Origin: DASRDU01 sp035560235 | GTDB taxonomy: Bacteria > Acidobacteriota > Blastocatellia > RBC074 | Length of the DNA stretch: 64,000 nucleotides | Assembly (NCBI GenBank): GCA_035560235.1 | Contig: DATMAG010000049.1 | Location: forward strand, 1-64,000 | Direction: 5' to 3' | Part shown: positions 1 through 7,718 of the stretch, piece by piece | Layout: each line of letters opens with the position of its first letter | How positions within the stretch are numbered: position 1 is the stretch's first letter | Translations under genes and position numbers: made by a program | Notes under the pieces: generated by a model | Databases searched by the model: none | The model's input: the letters and a program-made list of their open reading frames with translations, nothing else | What the model was told of the DNA's origin: nothing

Positions 1-131
1 CTTTCGCCCGACATAGCGCAAGCCAGCCCGTCCAGCCATTCGCGCCGCTCGAAGGCTTCGCGTTCCTGCTCCGGATACGCTTCAGGCGTGACGAGCAGTT
101 GCGATTCGAGCTTTGATTTCGGCAGGCTCAT
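1..131 (-). CDS. Hypothetical protein, N-terminal part only (runs off the window)
   Basis: An open frame starts at an ATG at 131 and stays open for 43 codons to the window edge. The visible part is hydrophilic and charged, starting MSLPKSKLES and ending near LDGLACAMSG. No signal peptide, membrane segment or family motif is visible, so no function is assigned. It begins eight bases after the stop of the ThuA-like gene on the same strand, which suggests one transcript. The short length and weak ribosome binding site limit confidence. Confidence 0.5.
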   Translation of the reverse strand, partial: MSLPKSKLESQLLVTPEAYPEQEREAFERREWLDGLACAMSGE

Positions 132-139
132 TTCAAATC

Positions 140-982
140 TCACTTCATCTGCCCTGTGCCCCATTTGATCGCGTTGACGATCATCGTCTGATACCAGTCG
201 GTCGTCCAGACATCGGGGCGATGGCCCATTGCGTTGTACATCACTTTGCCCTTGCCGTAATCGTGCCACCACACGAGCGGGAAGTCTCTGGCTTCGATGC
301 CGGGCCTCGTCATATCGGTCTTTGTCTGATCCAGACTGACCAGCACGTGCGTTTTGTCGCGGCCAATGAAGTCTTTGATCTGATAAATCTCTTCCTTCAT
401 CGTCCAGCCGTCCGGCAGGTGGCGCGTGACCGGATGCGACTTGTCTTCAGTTTTGATCGTGACTTCGATGTTTTCAGTCCAGGGATGCTTGTTGAAATAA
501 CCGCCGATCAGCTGACCATACTCAGGCCATTTGTAAAAGGTGTCAGTCGCACTGTGCAGACCGAGAAAGAACTTGCCTGACTTGACGAAGTTGAGCAGCG
601 CGGTCTTCTGTTCGGCTGACAGCGGCAGTTCGCCGGTCGTATAAAAAACGATGGCGTCGTAATTCTTCAGGTTGTCGGGCGTGATGTATTTCTCAGCCAT
701 CTGCGTCAGCGTCACATCGAATCCGTGCTGCGCGCCGAGGTTTTCCAGAATCCCCTCGGACTGATGCAGCGAGGCGTGACGAAAGCCCTTCGATTCGGTG
801 ACGTAAAGCACTTTCAGTCTCTTTTGCGGCGCGGCGCTGACCGGAGCCACCAGAGCAGCTTCAGCGCGGCTGATGCCGCTTTCATTCACAAAGGCAGCAC
901 CCGGCCCAACCAGCCACACGGCGCTGAGCAGCAGCGCCACCATACTCGACGTCCAGCACAATCCTTTCAGTCTTTTCTTCAT
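140..982 (-). CDS. ThuA-like domain protein, secreted
   Basis: This 280-residue protein has a basic N-terminus and a hydrophobic stretch at about residues 13-30, consistent with export. The mature part matches the ThuA-like (trehalose utilisation) family, which has a class I glutamine amidotransferase-like fold. Recognisable segments are VTESKGFRH near the start, the strand YDAIVFYTTGELP, the glycine turn GKFFLGLHSATD and the C-terminal LVWWHDYGKGKVMYNAMGH. Family members sit in sugar-catabolic loci and are thought to bind or modify sugars, but the exact reaction is not settled. The start has AAAGGGA upstream. It lies next to a sugar isomerase-like gene and may share a carbohydrate role with it. 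Confidence 0.85.
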   Translation of the reverse strand: MKKRLKGLCWTSSMVALLLSAVWLVGPGAAFVNESGISRAEAALVAPVSAAPQKRLKVLYVTESKGFRHASLHQSEGILENLGAQHGFDVTLTQMAEKYITPDNLKNYDAIVFYTTGELPLSAEQKTALLNFVKSGKFFLGLHSATDTFYKWPEYGQLIGGYFNKHPWTENIEVTIKTEDKSHPVTRHLPDGWTMKEEIYQIKDFIGRDKTHVLVSLDQTKTDMTRPGIEARDFPLVWWHDYGKGKVMYNAMGHRPDVWTTDWYQTMIVNAIKWGTGQMK

Positions 983-1035
983 TGTGATCCCTTTATCAGA
1001 TGGTCAGAAAGTGCAGGGCAATAACCTGCGCTTTT

Positions 1036-1182
1036 CCACGAAGCCACACGAAGAAACCGCGAAGAGACATCAGACAGGATTGACAGGATCAGCAGGATTA
1101 CTTTGCTGACAAAGCTGTCTCATCCTGACCATCGTGTAAATCCTGTCAATAACTCTTCGTGCTTCTTCGTGTGGCTTCGTGG
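1036..1182. repeat. Intergenic hairpin with 20-bp perfect arms
   Basis: The arms at 1036-1055 and 1163-1182 are perfect reverse complements (CCACGAAGCCACACGAAGAA). An inner pair, TTGACAGGAT at 1080-1089 against 1140-1149, lets the whole 147 bp fold into one long stem. It fills most of the gap between the TIM-barrel gene and the ThuA gene. The inner wording (GACAGGATTGACAGGAT) recurs at 61181-61207 and the outer wording recurs in degraded form at 56898-56958. Confidence 0.8.
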
Positions 1183-1200
1183 ATGAAAAATTCTTCCGGT

Positions 1201-2442
1201 CTATGACCGGTAAGCCTGGCGGCCAATGCCCTGCACCGGGATGCCCTGAGCCGCGAGCACTTCGTTTTGCAGCGCGTACATGCAGGCCGCCGCTTCATCA
1301 ATCCGGCGCGTGAAGGCAATCGAACCCTGAAGGATTGGTTTGAGTTTCTCCTTGTCCTGAATGCGCGCCTTCGGATATTCATGTTCGACGATCAGGAAGG
1401 TGTTCTCAACATCAAGCTGCAACAGTTCGCGCGCCGCCAGTTGATGATCGAGCCAGTCCACCGTGCGGTTCTGCAGATAAGCCAGCGGATCATGTTTTGC
1501 AGTGCCAGGCAGTTCGTGTTCGCACAGCACGACCTGTTTTTTCCAGGCGTTCAGATGATCCACCACGTTCGGTGACGGTTTGCCCTCAATCATATCGCCG
1601 CGTTCGACGGTCTGCCCGCCGTAGCCCCACGCCGCGACGCCCTTCGCGTCAACGACCTGGCCTTTGACGTGGAAGCCGCCGATCAGGAAGTTGTAGCCTT
1701 CGTCCTTCAGATACTGAAACAGCGAGCGCGTGTCCTGGCCCATCAGAATCGCGTGCGACGGGTCGTAATGAATCCTGAACTGATCGCCGACGCCGTGCTT
1801 CTCGCAAATCCGGTGCAGCGCAATCCAGGTGCCCGGCGTGTAGGCGATGTTGTTGTGCCAGTTGTCGCCCGGCACCCAGCCCGGCATCGGGCACTGCTCG
1901 ATGCGATAGACCAGTCCGCGCTCCTTTGCCGCCCTGAGCAACGGGATGAAATGCTCCTCGAAGTCGAGCAGGTTGGCGTCCATATTGAGCTGCTGATTGC
2001 GCCCGACGAAACCGCAGACGGCAGTCACGTCAAGTTCAACTGCCGCATCCATCGCGCGAAGCATGAAATCGTGTTTCTTCTTCCGCAGCGCCGGATCGTG
2101 ATGGAGCATGTTGTCGAAGTAACCGATGTCAGAGATGCCCATTTTGTATTCCTGCAGACAGGCGCGGACGCGGCGGGCGCGATCTTTTGTAAACGGCTGG
2201 CGCAGGTCGAGGTGATTGGCCGTCGGGTCGAGCATCGCTTCCGCCGGAATGTCAGCTTCAGACGGATGCAGCGCGGAACCAAGCTGGATGTAGTTAACGC
2301 CGAGTTCTGCGGCAAACTGCACCCATTCCTCAATCGCCAGATCAGGATCGGGATCGCGTTTTTCGCGTGGCGTAAGTTCCTGCAATGCGGCGGTCAGGAC
2401 ACCGACCTTCATGAATTTCGGCTCGAATGCTTTAACTGACAT
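1201..2442 (-). CDS. Sugar phosphate isomerase/epimerase-like TIM-barrel protein
   Basis: This 413-residue protein reads as a xylose isomerase-like TIM barrel (AP endonuclease 2 superfamily). Metal-ligand style segments typical of the fold are visible: YRIEQCPMPGW in the middle, FRIHYDPSHAILMGQD, then FLIGGFHVKG and a late VLCEHELPG strand. There is no signal peptide, so it should be cytoplasmic. It is longer than the usual 270-300 residues, with extra C-terminal sequence after about residue 330. The ATG at 2442 follows GGAGG at about eight bases. The substrate cannot be read from sequence; sugar or inositol-type catabolism is likely from the family and the ThuA neighbour. Confidence 0.8.
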   Translation of the reverse strand: MSVKAFEPKFMKVGVLTAALQELTPREKRDPDPDLAIEEWVQFAAELGVNYIQLGSALHPSEADIPAEAMLDPTANHLDLRQPFTKDRARRVRACLQEYKMGISDIGYFDNMLHHDPALRKKKHDFMLRAMDAAVELDVTAVCGFVGRNQQLNMDANLLDFEEHFIPLLRAAKERGLVYRIEQCPMPGWVPGDNWHNNIAYTPGTWIALHRICEKHGVGDQFRIHYDPSHAILMGQDTRSLFQYLKDEGYNFLIGGFHVKGQVVDAKGVAAWGYGGQTVERGDMIEGKPSPNVVDHLNAWKKQVVLCEHELPGTAKHDPLAYLQNRTVDWLDHQLAARELLQLDVENTFLIVEHEYPKARIQDKEKLKPILQGSIAFTRRIDEAAACMYALQNEVLAAQGIPVQGIGRQAYRS

Positions 2443-2468
2443 GGCTTGTGCCTCCTCGGATGATGCTG

Positions 2469-2497
2469 CTGATTCAGCCGCTGTGCGGCTGAATCAG
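2469..2497. repeat. 12-bp perfect stem-loop in the leader of the TIM-barrel gene
   Basis: CTGATTCAGCCG (2469-2480) and its exact complement (2486-2497) enclose a 5-nt loop. On the minus strand the hairpin sits just upstream of the Shine-Dalgarno of the isomerase-like gene. It could stabilise the mRNA or affect translation. No terminator T-tract follows it. Confidence 0.6.
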
Positions 2498-2699
2498 ACT
2501 GCGCCTGGTTGTAAGATAAGGTTTGAATTGCTACTGACTCTGTGCGAACAACAGGAATGCGTCTTCGGCATGCAGTGTGCCTGACGCGCTGAGAGGGTGT
2601 CAAGATTTGGACTGACCAGGCACTGGCCGCCGCCGGACGCTGCCGCGATTCACTGGTTCTGCGTCTTTCTGAAAACTGCTGTTACCGGAGAAATCTGAA

Positions 2700-3128
2700 A
2701 TGCCGAAAATGACTGCTGCTGAACTCGAAGCTTTTCTGGCCGCACACTTCCCGCAGGTCGGGGACTTCTGCTTCAGAATCGAACGGGTCGAAGACAAGGC
2801 AGTGCAGGTGCGGCTGCCGTTTCACGAAATCCACCTGCGGCCCGGCGGCACGATTTCAGGCCCGGCGCTGATGACGCTGGCCGACACGGCGATGTACGTG
2901 CTGGTGCTGGCGCAGATCGGCCCCGTTGCCCTGGCGGTGACGACGAATCTCAACATCAACTTTCTGCGCAAACCGGCGCAGCGCGATGTCATGGCCGAAG
3001 CGCGTCTGCTCAAGCTCGGTTCGCGGCTCGCGGTTGGTGAAGTGACGATGTTGTCCGAGGGCGATGATGAACCGGTTGCCCACGCCACGCTGACCTATTC
3101 AATTCCTCCCCGCCGTAATGAGGCGTAA
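2700..3128 (+). CDS. PaaI-type hotdog-fold thioesterase
   Basis: This 142-residue protein has the size and pattern of a PaaI/YbgC-like hotdog thioesterase, which hydrolyses acyl-CoA. The helix-containing signature GGTISGPALMTLADTAMYVL (about residues 50-70) is the usual hotdog helix, followed by the strands AVTTNLNINFLRKP and AEARLLKLGSRLAVGEVTM. It is predicted to be cytoplasmic. The start ATG at 2700 is preceded by CCGGAGAAATCTGAA. It stands alone on the plus strand, so the natural acyl group is not indicated by neighbours. Confidence 0.88.
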   Translation: MPKMTAAELEAFLAAHFPQVGDFCFRIERVEDKAVQVRLPFHEIHLRPGGTISGPALMTLADTAMYVLVLAQIGPVALAVTTNLNINFLRKPAQRDVMAEARLLKLGSRLAVGEVTMLSEGDDEPVAHATLTYSIPPRRNEA

Positions 3129-3235
3129 CTTATCCCGGCTCCCAAATTCATGACAATCTTTACAATCTGGTGAAGAAAAACCGCAGCGGCTGATTTGATG
3201 CAGGAAGTTGTGGCACGCTTCGTTCAGAGGGGTGA

Positions 3236-3265
3236 TTGTGCGCGGACAGAAGCGGTGGTTATAAT
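3236..3265 (+). promoter_or_regulatory. Putative sigma-70-type promoter for the VWA gene
   Basis: A consensus TATAAT lies at 3260-3265, with TTGTGC (3236-3241) 18 bp upstream as a weak -35. Transcription would start near 3272, leaving a leader of about 65 nt before the ATG at 3338. Confidence 0.5.
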
Positions 3266-3337
3266 GGCCGAACCGTCGCTGGTTGCAGAAAATTCAAAGC
3301 CGCCCCAATTGATGACAGCAGGCAGGAGTCCTGGTTC

Positions 3338-5695
3338 ATGGATCAGCTTTTCCAGTTTCTCTTCAAACACAGCCGGACAGTTTTCGCCAAAGGTCAGTTC
3401 GCCTTTGCCAATCGTCCGTCGCTGCTGGTGATTGTGCTGGCCGCGCTGCTGGTGATGGCGCTGGCTTACTTTCTTTACGTCCGGCCAGGTTATCGCATCA
3501 CGACCGGCACGCAGATGGCCTTGACCGGACTGCGGGTGGCGCTGCTTGCGCTGCTCGCGCTGCTGCTGCTGCGTCCGGTGATGGTTGTTTCTTCGGTCAT
3601 CCCGAAAAGCACTTACGTCGCGGTGCTGGCCGATGATTCGCGCAGCATGAAGCTGGCCGATGAGCCGGGCTACAAGGCCGTCAGCCTGTCGCCGCAGGGT
3701 TCGCAGCCGTTTGAGAAAGCGGCTGATGCACAACCTGACAACAGCCGCATTGCCGCCGTCAGCAACCTGCTGAGACCGGGAAGCAGCTTTGCGCGCGGGC
3801 TGGAAGAAAAGTTCAAGGTCAATCTCTACTCCTTTGCCGCACAGACGAACCGCATCAAATCGGTGGCTGAGCTGAAATCGGACGGCACGGCGACCGATCT
3901 GGCCGGTGCGTTCAGGGATGTCGTTCGTGATTCAAACGGCCTGCCGCTTTCGGCCATCGTGCTTGTTTCAGACGGCGCAGCCAACACGCCGCGCGACCTG
4001 GCCGCACAGTTGCGCGAACTGCGGGCGCGCAATCTGCCGGTTTACACCGTCGGCGTTGGCAGCACCGAAAAGTTCCGCGATGCCGAAATGGTGCGCGTGA
4101 CGACGCCGCGTCGCGTGCTGATCGGGTCAGCCGTCATTGCCGATGTGCTGGTGCGGCTCAACGGATTTGATAACCAGAAAGTTTCCATCGCCATCAGCGA
4201 AGACGGGCGCGCCATCAAAACGCAGCAGTTCGACCTCAAGGGTGGCGAAGCGCAGACCGTGACGCTTGAATTCACGCCGTCAGCGCCGGGCGCGCATCGT
4301 TACACCTTTGCCATTGCGCCGCTCGAAAACGAAACGACCACCGAAGACAATTCGCAGGAGACGCTGATTGAAATCACCAGCGACCGTCCGAAGATTCTCT
4401 ACATCGAAGGCGAACCGCGCTGGGAATACGGCAAGATGCGGTTCTCGCTGGCAAAGAATGAAAAGAACGTGGTGCTTGTTTCATCGCTGCGTTCAGCCGA
4501 CGGCAAGTTTTACCGGCAGGGCGTCGAAAGCGGCAGCGAACTGGAAAGCGGGTTCCCGAAAACCGAAGAGGAACTTTTCAAATACCAGGGCCTGATTCTC
4601 GGCAGCATCGAAGCGAATTTCTTCAGCTTCGATCAGTTGAAGATGATCGAGCAGTTTGTGGCGCGGCGCGGCGGCGGCTTTCTGGCGCTTGGCGGCCCGC
4701 GTTCATTCGATGCCGGCAAATACGCCGGAACGCCCGTGTCTGACCTGCTGCCGCTCGTGCTTGACGGCAACTTCGATGAATCATCGGCCACGCCTTCGCT
4801 GAGTAATTTCAAGGCCGTGCTGACCGGGCGCGGTCAGACGCACGCCATCACGCGCCTGGCCGAAGAACGCAGCCAGAGCGCGAAGGAATGGGAAGCACTG
4901 CCGCCGATTTCAATTCCCGAAGCGCTGGCGCAGCCGAAACCCGGCGCCACGGTGATTCTGGAAGGCCGCGACATCAACAATAAAAACCGCACCGTTCCGC
5001 TGCTTGCCGAAGAACGTTACGGGCGCGGGCGTTCGCTTGCTCTGACCGCGAGCGACACCTGGCGCTGGCGCATGCAGATGGAAGCCAAAAACACTTCGCA
5101 CGAAACCTTCTGGCGGCAACTGCTGCGTTACACGATCAGCCTGACGCCGAATCAGACCGAGGTTTATTCCGAACGCGATGTGTACGCCGTCAACGACCCG
5201 GTGACGATTCGCGCCGATGTTGAGGATGCGAAGTATGAACCGATCAGGGACGCGCAGGCTGTCGCCCGCATCACCAAACCTTCGGGCCAGTCGGTTGACG
5301 TGCCGCTGAATTTCGATTTCAGCGAAGAGGGCAACAACTTTCGCGGCGATTTCACGCCCGATGAACCGGGCCTGTACAAAATCGAACTGACCGCCCGCAA
5401 GGGAGCCGCTACAGTTGGCGCGGCGCAGTCAGGCTTTCTGGTCGCGGAACTCAACCGCGAATATCACGACGCCGCGCAGAACGTCGAACTGCTCAAACGA
5501 ATCGCCGCCGAAACCGGAGGCAAATACTTTCCGCTCGCTCAGGCCGGTCAGATGCTTGAAGAGATTCAGTACCTGGAAGGCAGCAACTCCGAGCGCGTGA
5601 CCAAAGACCTGTGGGATATGCCGATCAACTTTCTGCTGATCGTCGGCCTGGCGAGCGCCGAATGGTTCCTGCGCAAGAAGAAAGGACTCGCCTGA
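3338..5695 (+). CDS. Membrane VWA-domain protein with GATase-like domain
   Basis: The chosen ATG at 3338 has AGGAG nine bases upstream; an in-frame start at 3236 would add 34 residues with no such signal. The 785-residue product has two N-terminal membrane segments (about 28-48 and 62-80), then a von Willebrand A domain with the MIDAS-type DDSRSM motif and a later VLVSDGA. Next comes a class I glutamine amidotransferase-like region (GGGFLALGGPRSF) without an obvious nucleophilic Cys. A last membrane helix sits near the C-terminus (FLLIVGLASAEWFL). This architecture resembles BatA/BatB relatives found with MoxR systems. The caspase-like lipoprotein gene follows after 57 bp, and the moxR cluster is 6 kb away. 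Confidence 0.85.
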   Translation: MDQLFQFLFKHSRTVFAKGQFAFANRPSLLVIVLAALLVMALAYFLYVRPGYRITTGTQMALTGLRVALLALLALLLLRPVMVVSSVIPKSTYVAVLADDSRSMKLADEPGYKAVSLSPQGSQPFEKAADAQPDNSRIAAVSNLLRPGSSFARGLEEKFKVNLYSFAAQTNRIKSVAELKSDGTATDLAGAFRDVVRDSNGLPLSAIVLVSDGAANTPRDLAAQLRELRARNLPVYTVGVGSTEKFRDAEMVRVTTPRRVLIGSAVIADVLVRLNGFDNQKVSIAISEDGRAIKTQQFDLKGGEAQTVTLEFTPSAPGAHRYTFAIAPLENETTTEDNSQETLIEITSDRPKILYIEGEPRWEYGKMRFSLAKNEKNVVLVSSLRSADGKFYRQGVESGSELESGFPKTEEELFKYQGLILGSIEANFFSFDQLKMIEQFVARRGGGFLALGGPRSFDAGKYAGTPVSDLLPLVLDGNFDESSATPSLSNFKAVLTGRGQTHAITRLAEERSQSAKEWEALPPISIPEALAQPKPGATVILEGRDINNKNRTVPLLAEERYGRGRSLALTASDTWRWRMQMEAKNTSHETFWRQLLRYTISLTPNQTEVYSERDVYAVNDPVTIRADVEDAKYEPIRDAQAVARITKPSGQSVDVPLNFDFSEEGNNFRGDFTPDEPGLYKIELTARKGAATVGAAQSGFLVAELNREYHDAAQNVELLKRIAAETGGKYFPLAQAGQMLEEIQYLEGSNSERVTKDLWDMPINFLLIVGLASAEWFLRKKKGLA

Positions 5696-5752
5696 AATCA
5701 GCTTTGAGATTTGAGCTTGCAGATTGCCGGATGGACTTCAACCGTGAATTTT

Positions 5753-6874
5753 ATGAACTATCTGCTGACGACTTTTCTTTATACCTCTCTGGCCTGCCTG
5801 GCGGGCTGCACTCAGCCTGCGCCGCAGTCGAACCAGAACAAGGTCACGGCGCCGAAGGTTGAAGCGCAAACAACACCGGCTCCGTCGCCTGAGATCAAAA
5901 CGCAAAGCTCAAATCAGCAGCCGCCCGACCTGACAAAATTCGCGCTCATCATCAGCGGCATCAGCGGCGAAGAGACTTACGCGAAACAGTTCGACAAATG
6001 GACGAACGACCTGCGCGCAAGCCTGCTCGACCGCCTGGCCTTTGCGCCCGATCACATCACGGTGCTCAACGAAAAAGGCACGAACGGCGCAACCAGAGCC
6101 TCTGCCGAAGAGGTCAGAAAAGCCTTCGCCAGCCTGCGCGGCGCAGTCAAAGCCGACAGTCACGTCTTTATTTTCTTCATCGGTCACGGCACGTTTGACG
6201 GCAGGATTGCCAGGTTCAATCTGCCCGGCCCTGATCTTTCAGCGCAGGATTACGCGACGCTGCTCAGGGACTTTCCGACCCGTCATCTCGTCATTATCAA
6301 CACCAGCAGCGCGAGCGGTGAATTCATCAAACCGCTCTCAGCGCCGGGCCGCGTCATCGTCACCGCCACGCGCAGCGGCATGGAACAGAACGCCACGCGC
6401 TTTGCTGAATACTTCATCGCAGCCCTGACCGGCAAAAAATCAGAAGAGGTCAAAGCCGATGCTGAAACCAATGGCGCTGAAGCCGACGCCGACAAAAACG
6501 GTCGCGTCTCGGTGCTGGAGGCCTTTGAATACGCCGTCAAACTGACGGATGAGTTTTACAGGCAGGAAAACCGCCTCGTCACCGAACATGCGCTGCTTGA
6601 CGACAACGGCGACGGCACGGGTCATCAGAAAGCCGAAGCGGGCGACGGCGCGCTGGCAAAGACAACTTACTTCGATTCCCTGCCCGCGCAGCTTGCCGGT
6701 GGCGATGAGGAACTGAAGAAACTCTTTGCCGAAAAATCGCGCCTCGAAAGCGAAGTCGAACAACTCAAGGCCCGCAAGGATCAGATGAAGGCGGAAGATT
6801 ATGAAGCAGCGCTTGAAAAGCTGCTGATCGAACTGGCGCAGGTGAATCAGAAGATCAAGGCAAAACAGAAGTAA
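5753..6874 (+). CDS. Lipoprotein with C13/caspase-like fold, catalytic Cys absent
   Basis: Starting at 5753 the protein has 373 residues and a lipobox LAGC with Cys19, so it is probably a lipoprotein. The core resembles C13/caspase-like peptidases: strand HVFIFFIGHGTFDG carries the putative catalytic His145, and the second strand LVIINTSSASGEF ends where the family has D-x-C-x-S-G. Here Ser186 replaces the Cys, so ordinary cysteine-protease activity is unlikely. A canonical 12-residue EF-hand loop (DADKNGRVSVLE, 245-256) follows, and a second acidic segment (DDNGDGTG) may also bind Ca2+. The C-terminus is a Lys/Glu-rich coiled coil. An earlier in-frame start at 5711 would bury the signal sequence. 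Confidence 0.75.
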   Translation: MNYLLTTFLYTSLACLAGCTQPAPQSNQNKVTAPKVEAQTTPAPSPEIKTQSSNQQPPDLTKFALIISGISGEETYAKQFDKWTNDLRASLLDRLAFAPDHITVLNEKGTNGATRASAEEVRKAFASLRGAVKADSHVFIFFIGHGTFDGRIARFNLPGPDLSAQDYATLLRDFPTRHLVIINTSSASGEFIKPLSAPGRVIVTATRSGMEQNATRFAEYFIAALTGKKSEEVKADAETNGAEADADKNGRVSVLEAFEYAVKLTDEFYRQENRLVTEHALLDDNGDGTGHQKAEAGDGALAKTTYFDSLPAQLAGGDEELKKLFAEKSRLESEVEQLKARKDQMKAEDYEAALEKLLIELAQVNQKIKAKQK

Positions 6875-6883
6875 CGTTCTTTC

Positions 6884-7297
6884 TCAAACAAAATCGTAGT
6901 GGCCGAGGTAGAGGGCTGAATCGTAATCCACAATGGCGAGGCGGACTTTCTGCATCCAGCCTTCACGACCGAGCAGGTTGCGGGGCAGGAGATCATTAGT
7001 CGCAAAGTAAACCATTGAGTCGAAGTTCAGACCGACCGTGTGCAGCGTGACCGGGTGGCCGTAAGCAATGAACGATCCGGTCAGCGTTTCAAAGGATCGG
7101 CGGTGGCCGCTCTCAATATTCAACCCCAGGCTCTCACCGAGTTCACGTTCAAAGAGACAGACCTGCGCGCCAGTGTCAACTTTGGCTTCGCAGTTGCCGC
7201 TCAGGCCATTGAGACTGAGTCCGACCGGAATGGTGATGCCGTCTTTCAGCGCGTTGTACTCAAACAGAAAGTTGAAGTTTAGTGAATGGTTCATCAT
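6884..7297 (-). CDS. Retropepsin-like aspartic protease domain protein
   Basis: This 137-residue protein has the single-lobe retropepsin pattern: VDTGAQVCLF with the active-site D41-T42-G43, and a later NLLGREGW matching the conserved ILGR-type strand. Such proteins would act as homodimers. There is no signal peptide, so it is probably cytoplasmic. Its ATG overlaps the stop of the upstream DUF5678 gene (ATGA at 7294-7297), so the two are translationally coupled. The natural substrate is unknown. The small size and pairing look like a two-gene module, perhaps a regulatory or toxin-antitoxin-like pair, but that is inference only. Confidence 0.78.
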   Translation of the reverse strand: MMNHSLNFNFLFEYNALKDGITIPVGLSLNGLSGNCEAKVDTGAQVCLFERELGESLGLNIESGHRRSFETLTGSFIAYGHPVTLHTVGLNFDSMVYFATNDLLPRNLLGREGWMQKVRLAIVDYDSALYLGHYDFV

Positions 7298-7659
7298 CAG
7301 CCCCAGTTTATGATGGCCGTGCCTTCAGGAGGTTCAGGAGTGACCAGGTTGATAAAGGCATCAGGGTGTCCTGCTTCTCTGGCCGCAGCGATGACGGCCC
7401 GACCATCGGGGCCATGGCTGATAAGCTGGTCGCCTTTGAGCGCGACCCACTGCCCGGCGTATTCGTGGCGATGCTCTTTCAGCCACTGATGTTCTTTTTT
7501 GAGGTCGCGCAGGCTCCAGGCGTGGGCGAGCGCGCGCGCAATTTCGATTCGGCGCTGCTCTTCATCGGGCACATCAATGATCTGACGCAGCTTTTCTATC
7601 TCTTCCGGCGGCAATGACTGAATGCCGTACAGGATTTGCTCGAATGTGATCTGTGACAT
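7297..7659 (-). CDS. DUF5678 domain protein
   Basis: The protein has 120 residues. The N-terminal half is a charged helical region (LPPEEIEKLRQII, DEEQRRIEIARALAHAW). The C-terminal half matches DUF5678, with the pattern WLKEHRHEYAGQWVALKGD followed by a Gly-Asp turn and an alpha segment. DUF5678 proteins are small, of unknown function, and often precede retropepsin-like genes, as here. It overlaps the next gene by four bases. No membrane segment is visible. Its start lies just before the divergent TPR-peptidase gene, so the short gap between them must hold promoters for both directions. Confidence 0.72.
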   Translation of the reverse strand: MSQITFEQILYGIQSLPPEEIEKLRQIIDVPDEEQRRIEIARALAHAWSLRDLKKEHQWLKEHRHEYAGQWVALKGDQLISHGPDGRAVIAAAREAGHPDAFINLVTPEPPEGTAIINWG

Positions 7660-7718
7660 GGCTCCGACTCCTTCAGATGAATTCAGGGCCGAAGTTTAGC
7701 ACAGCAGCAGTTTTTGTT

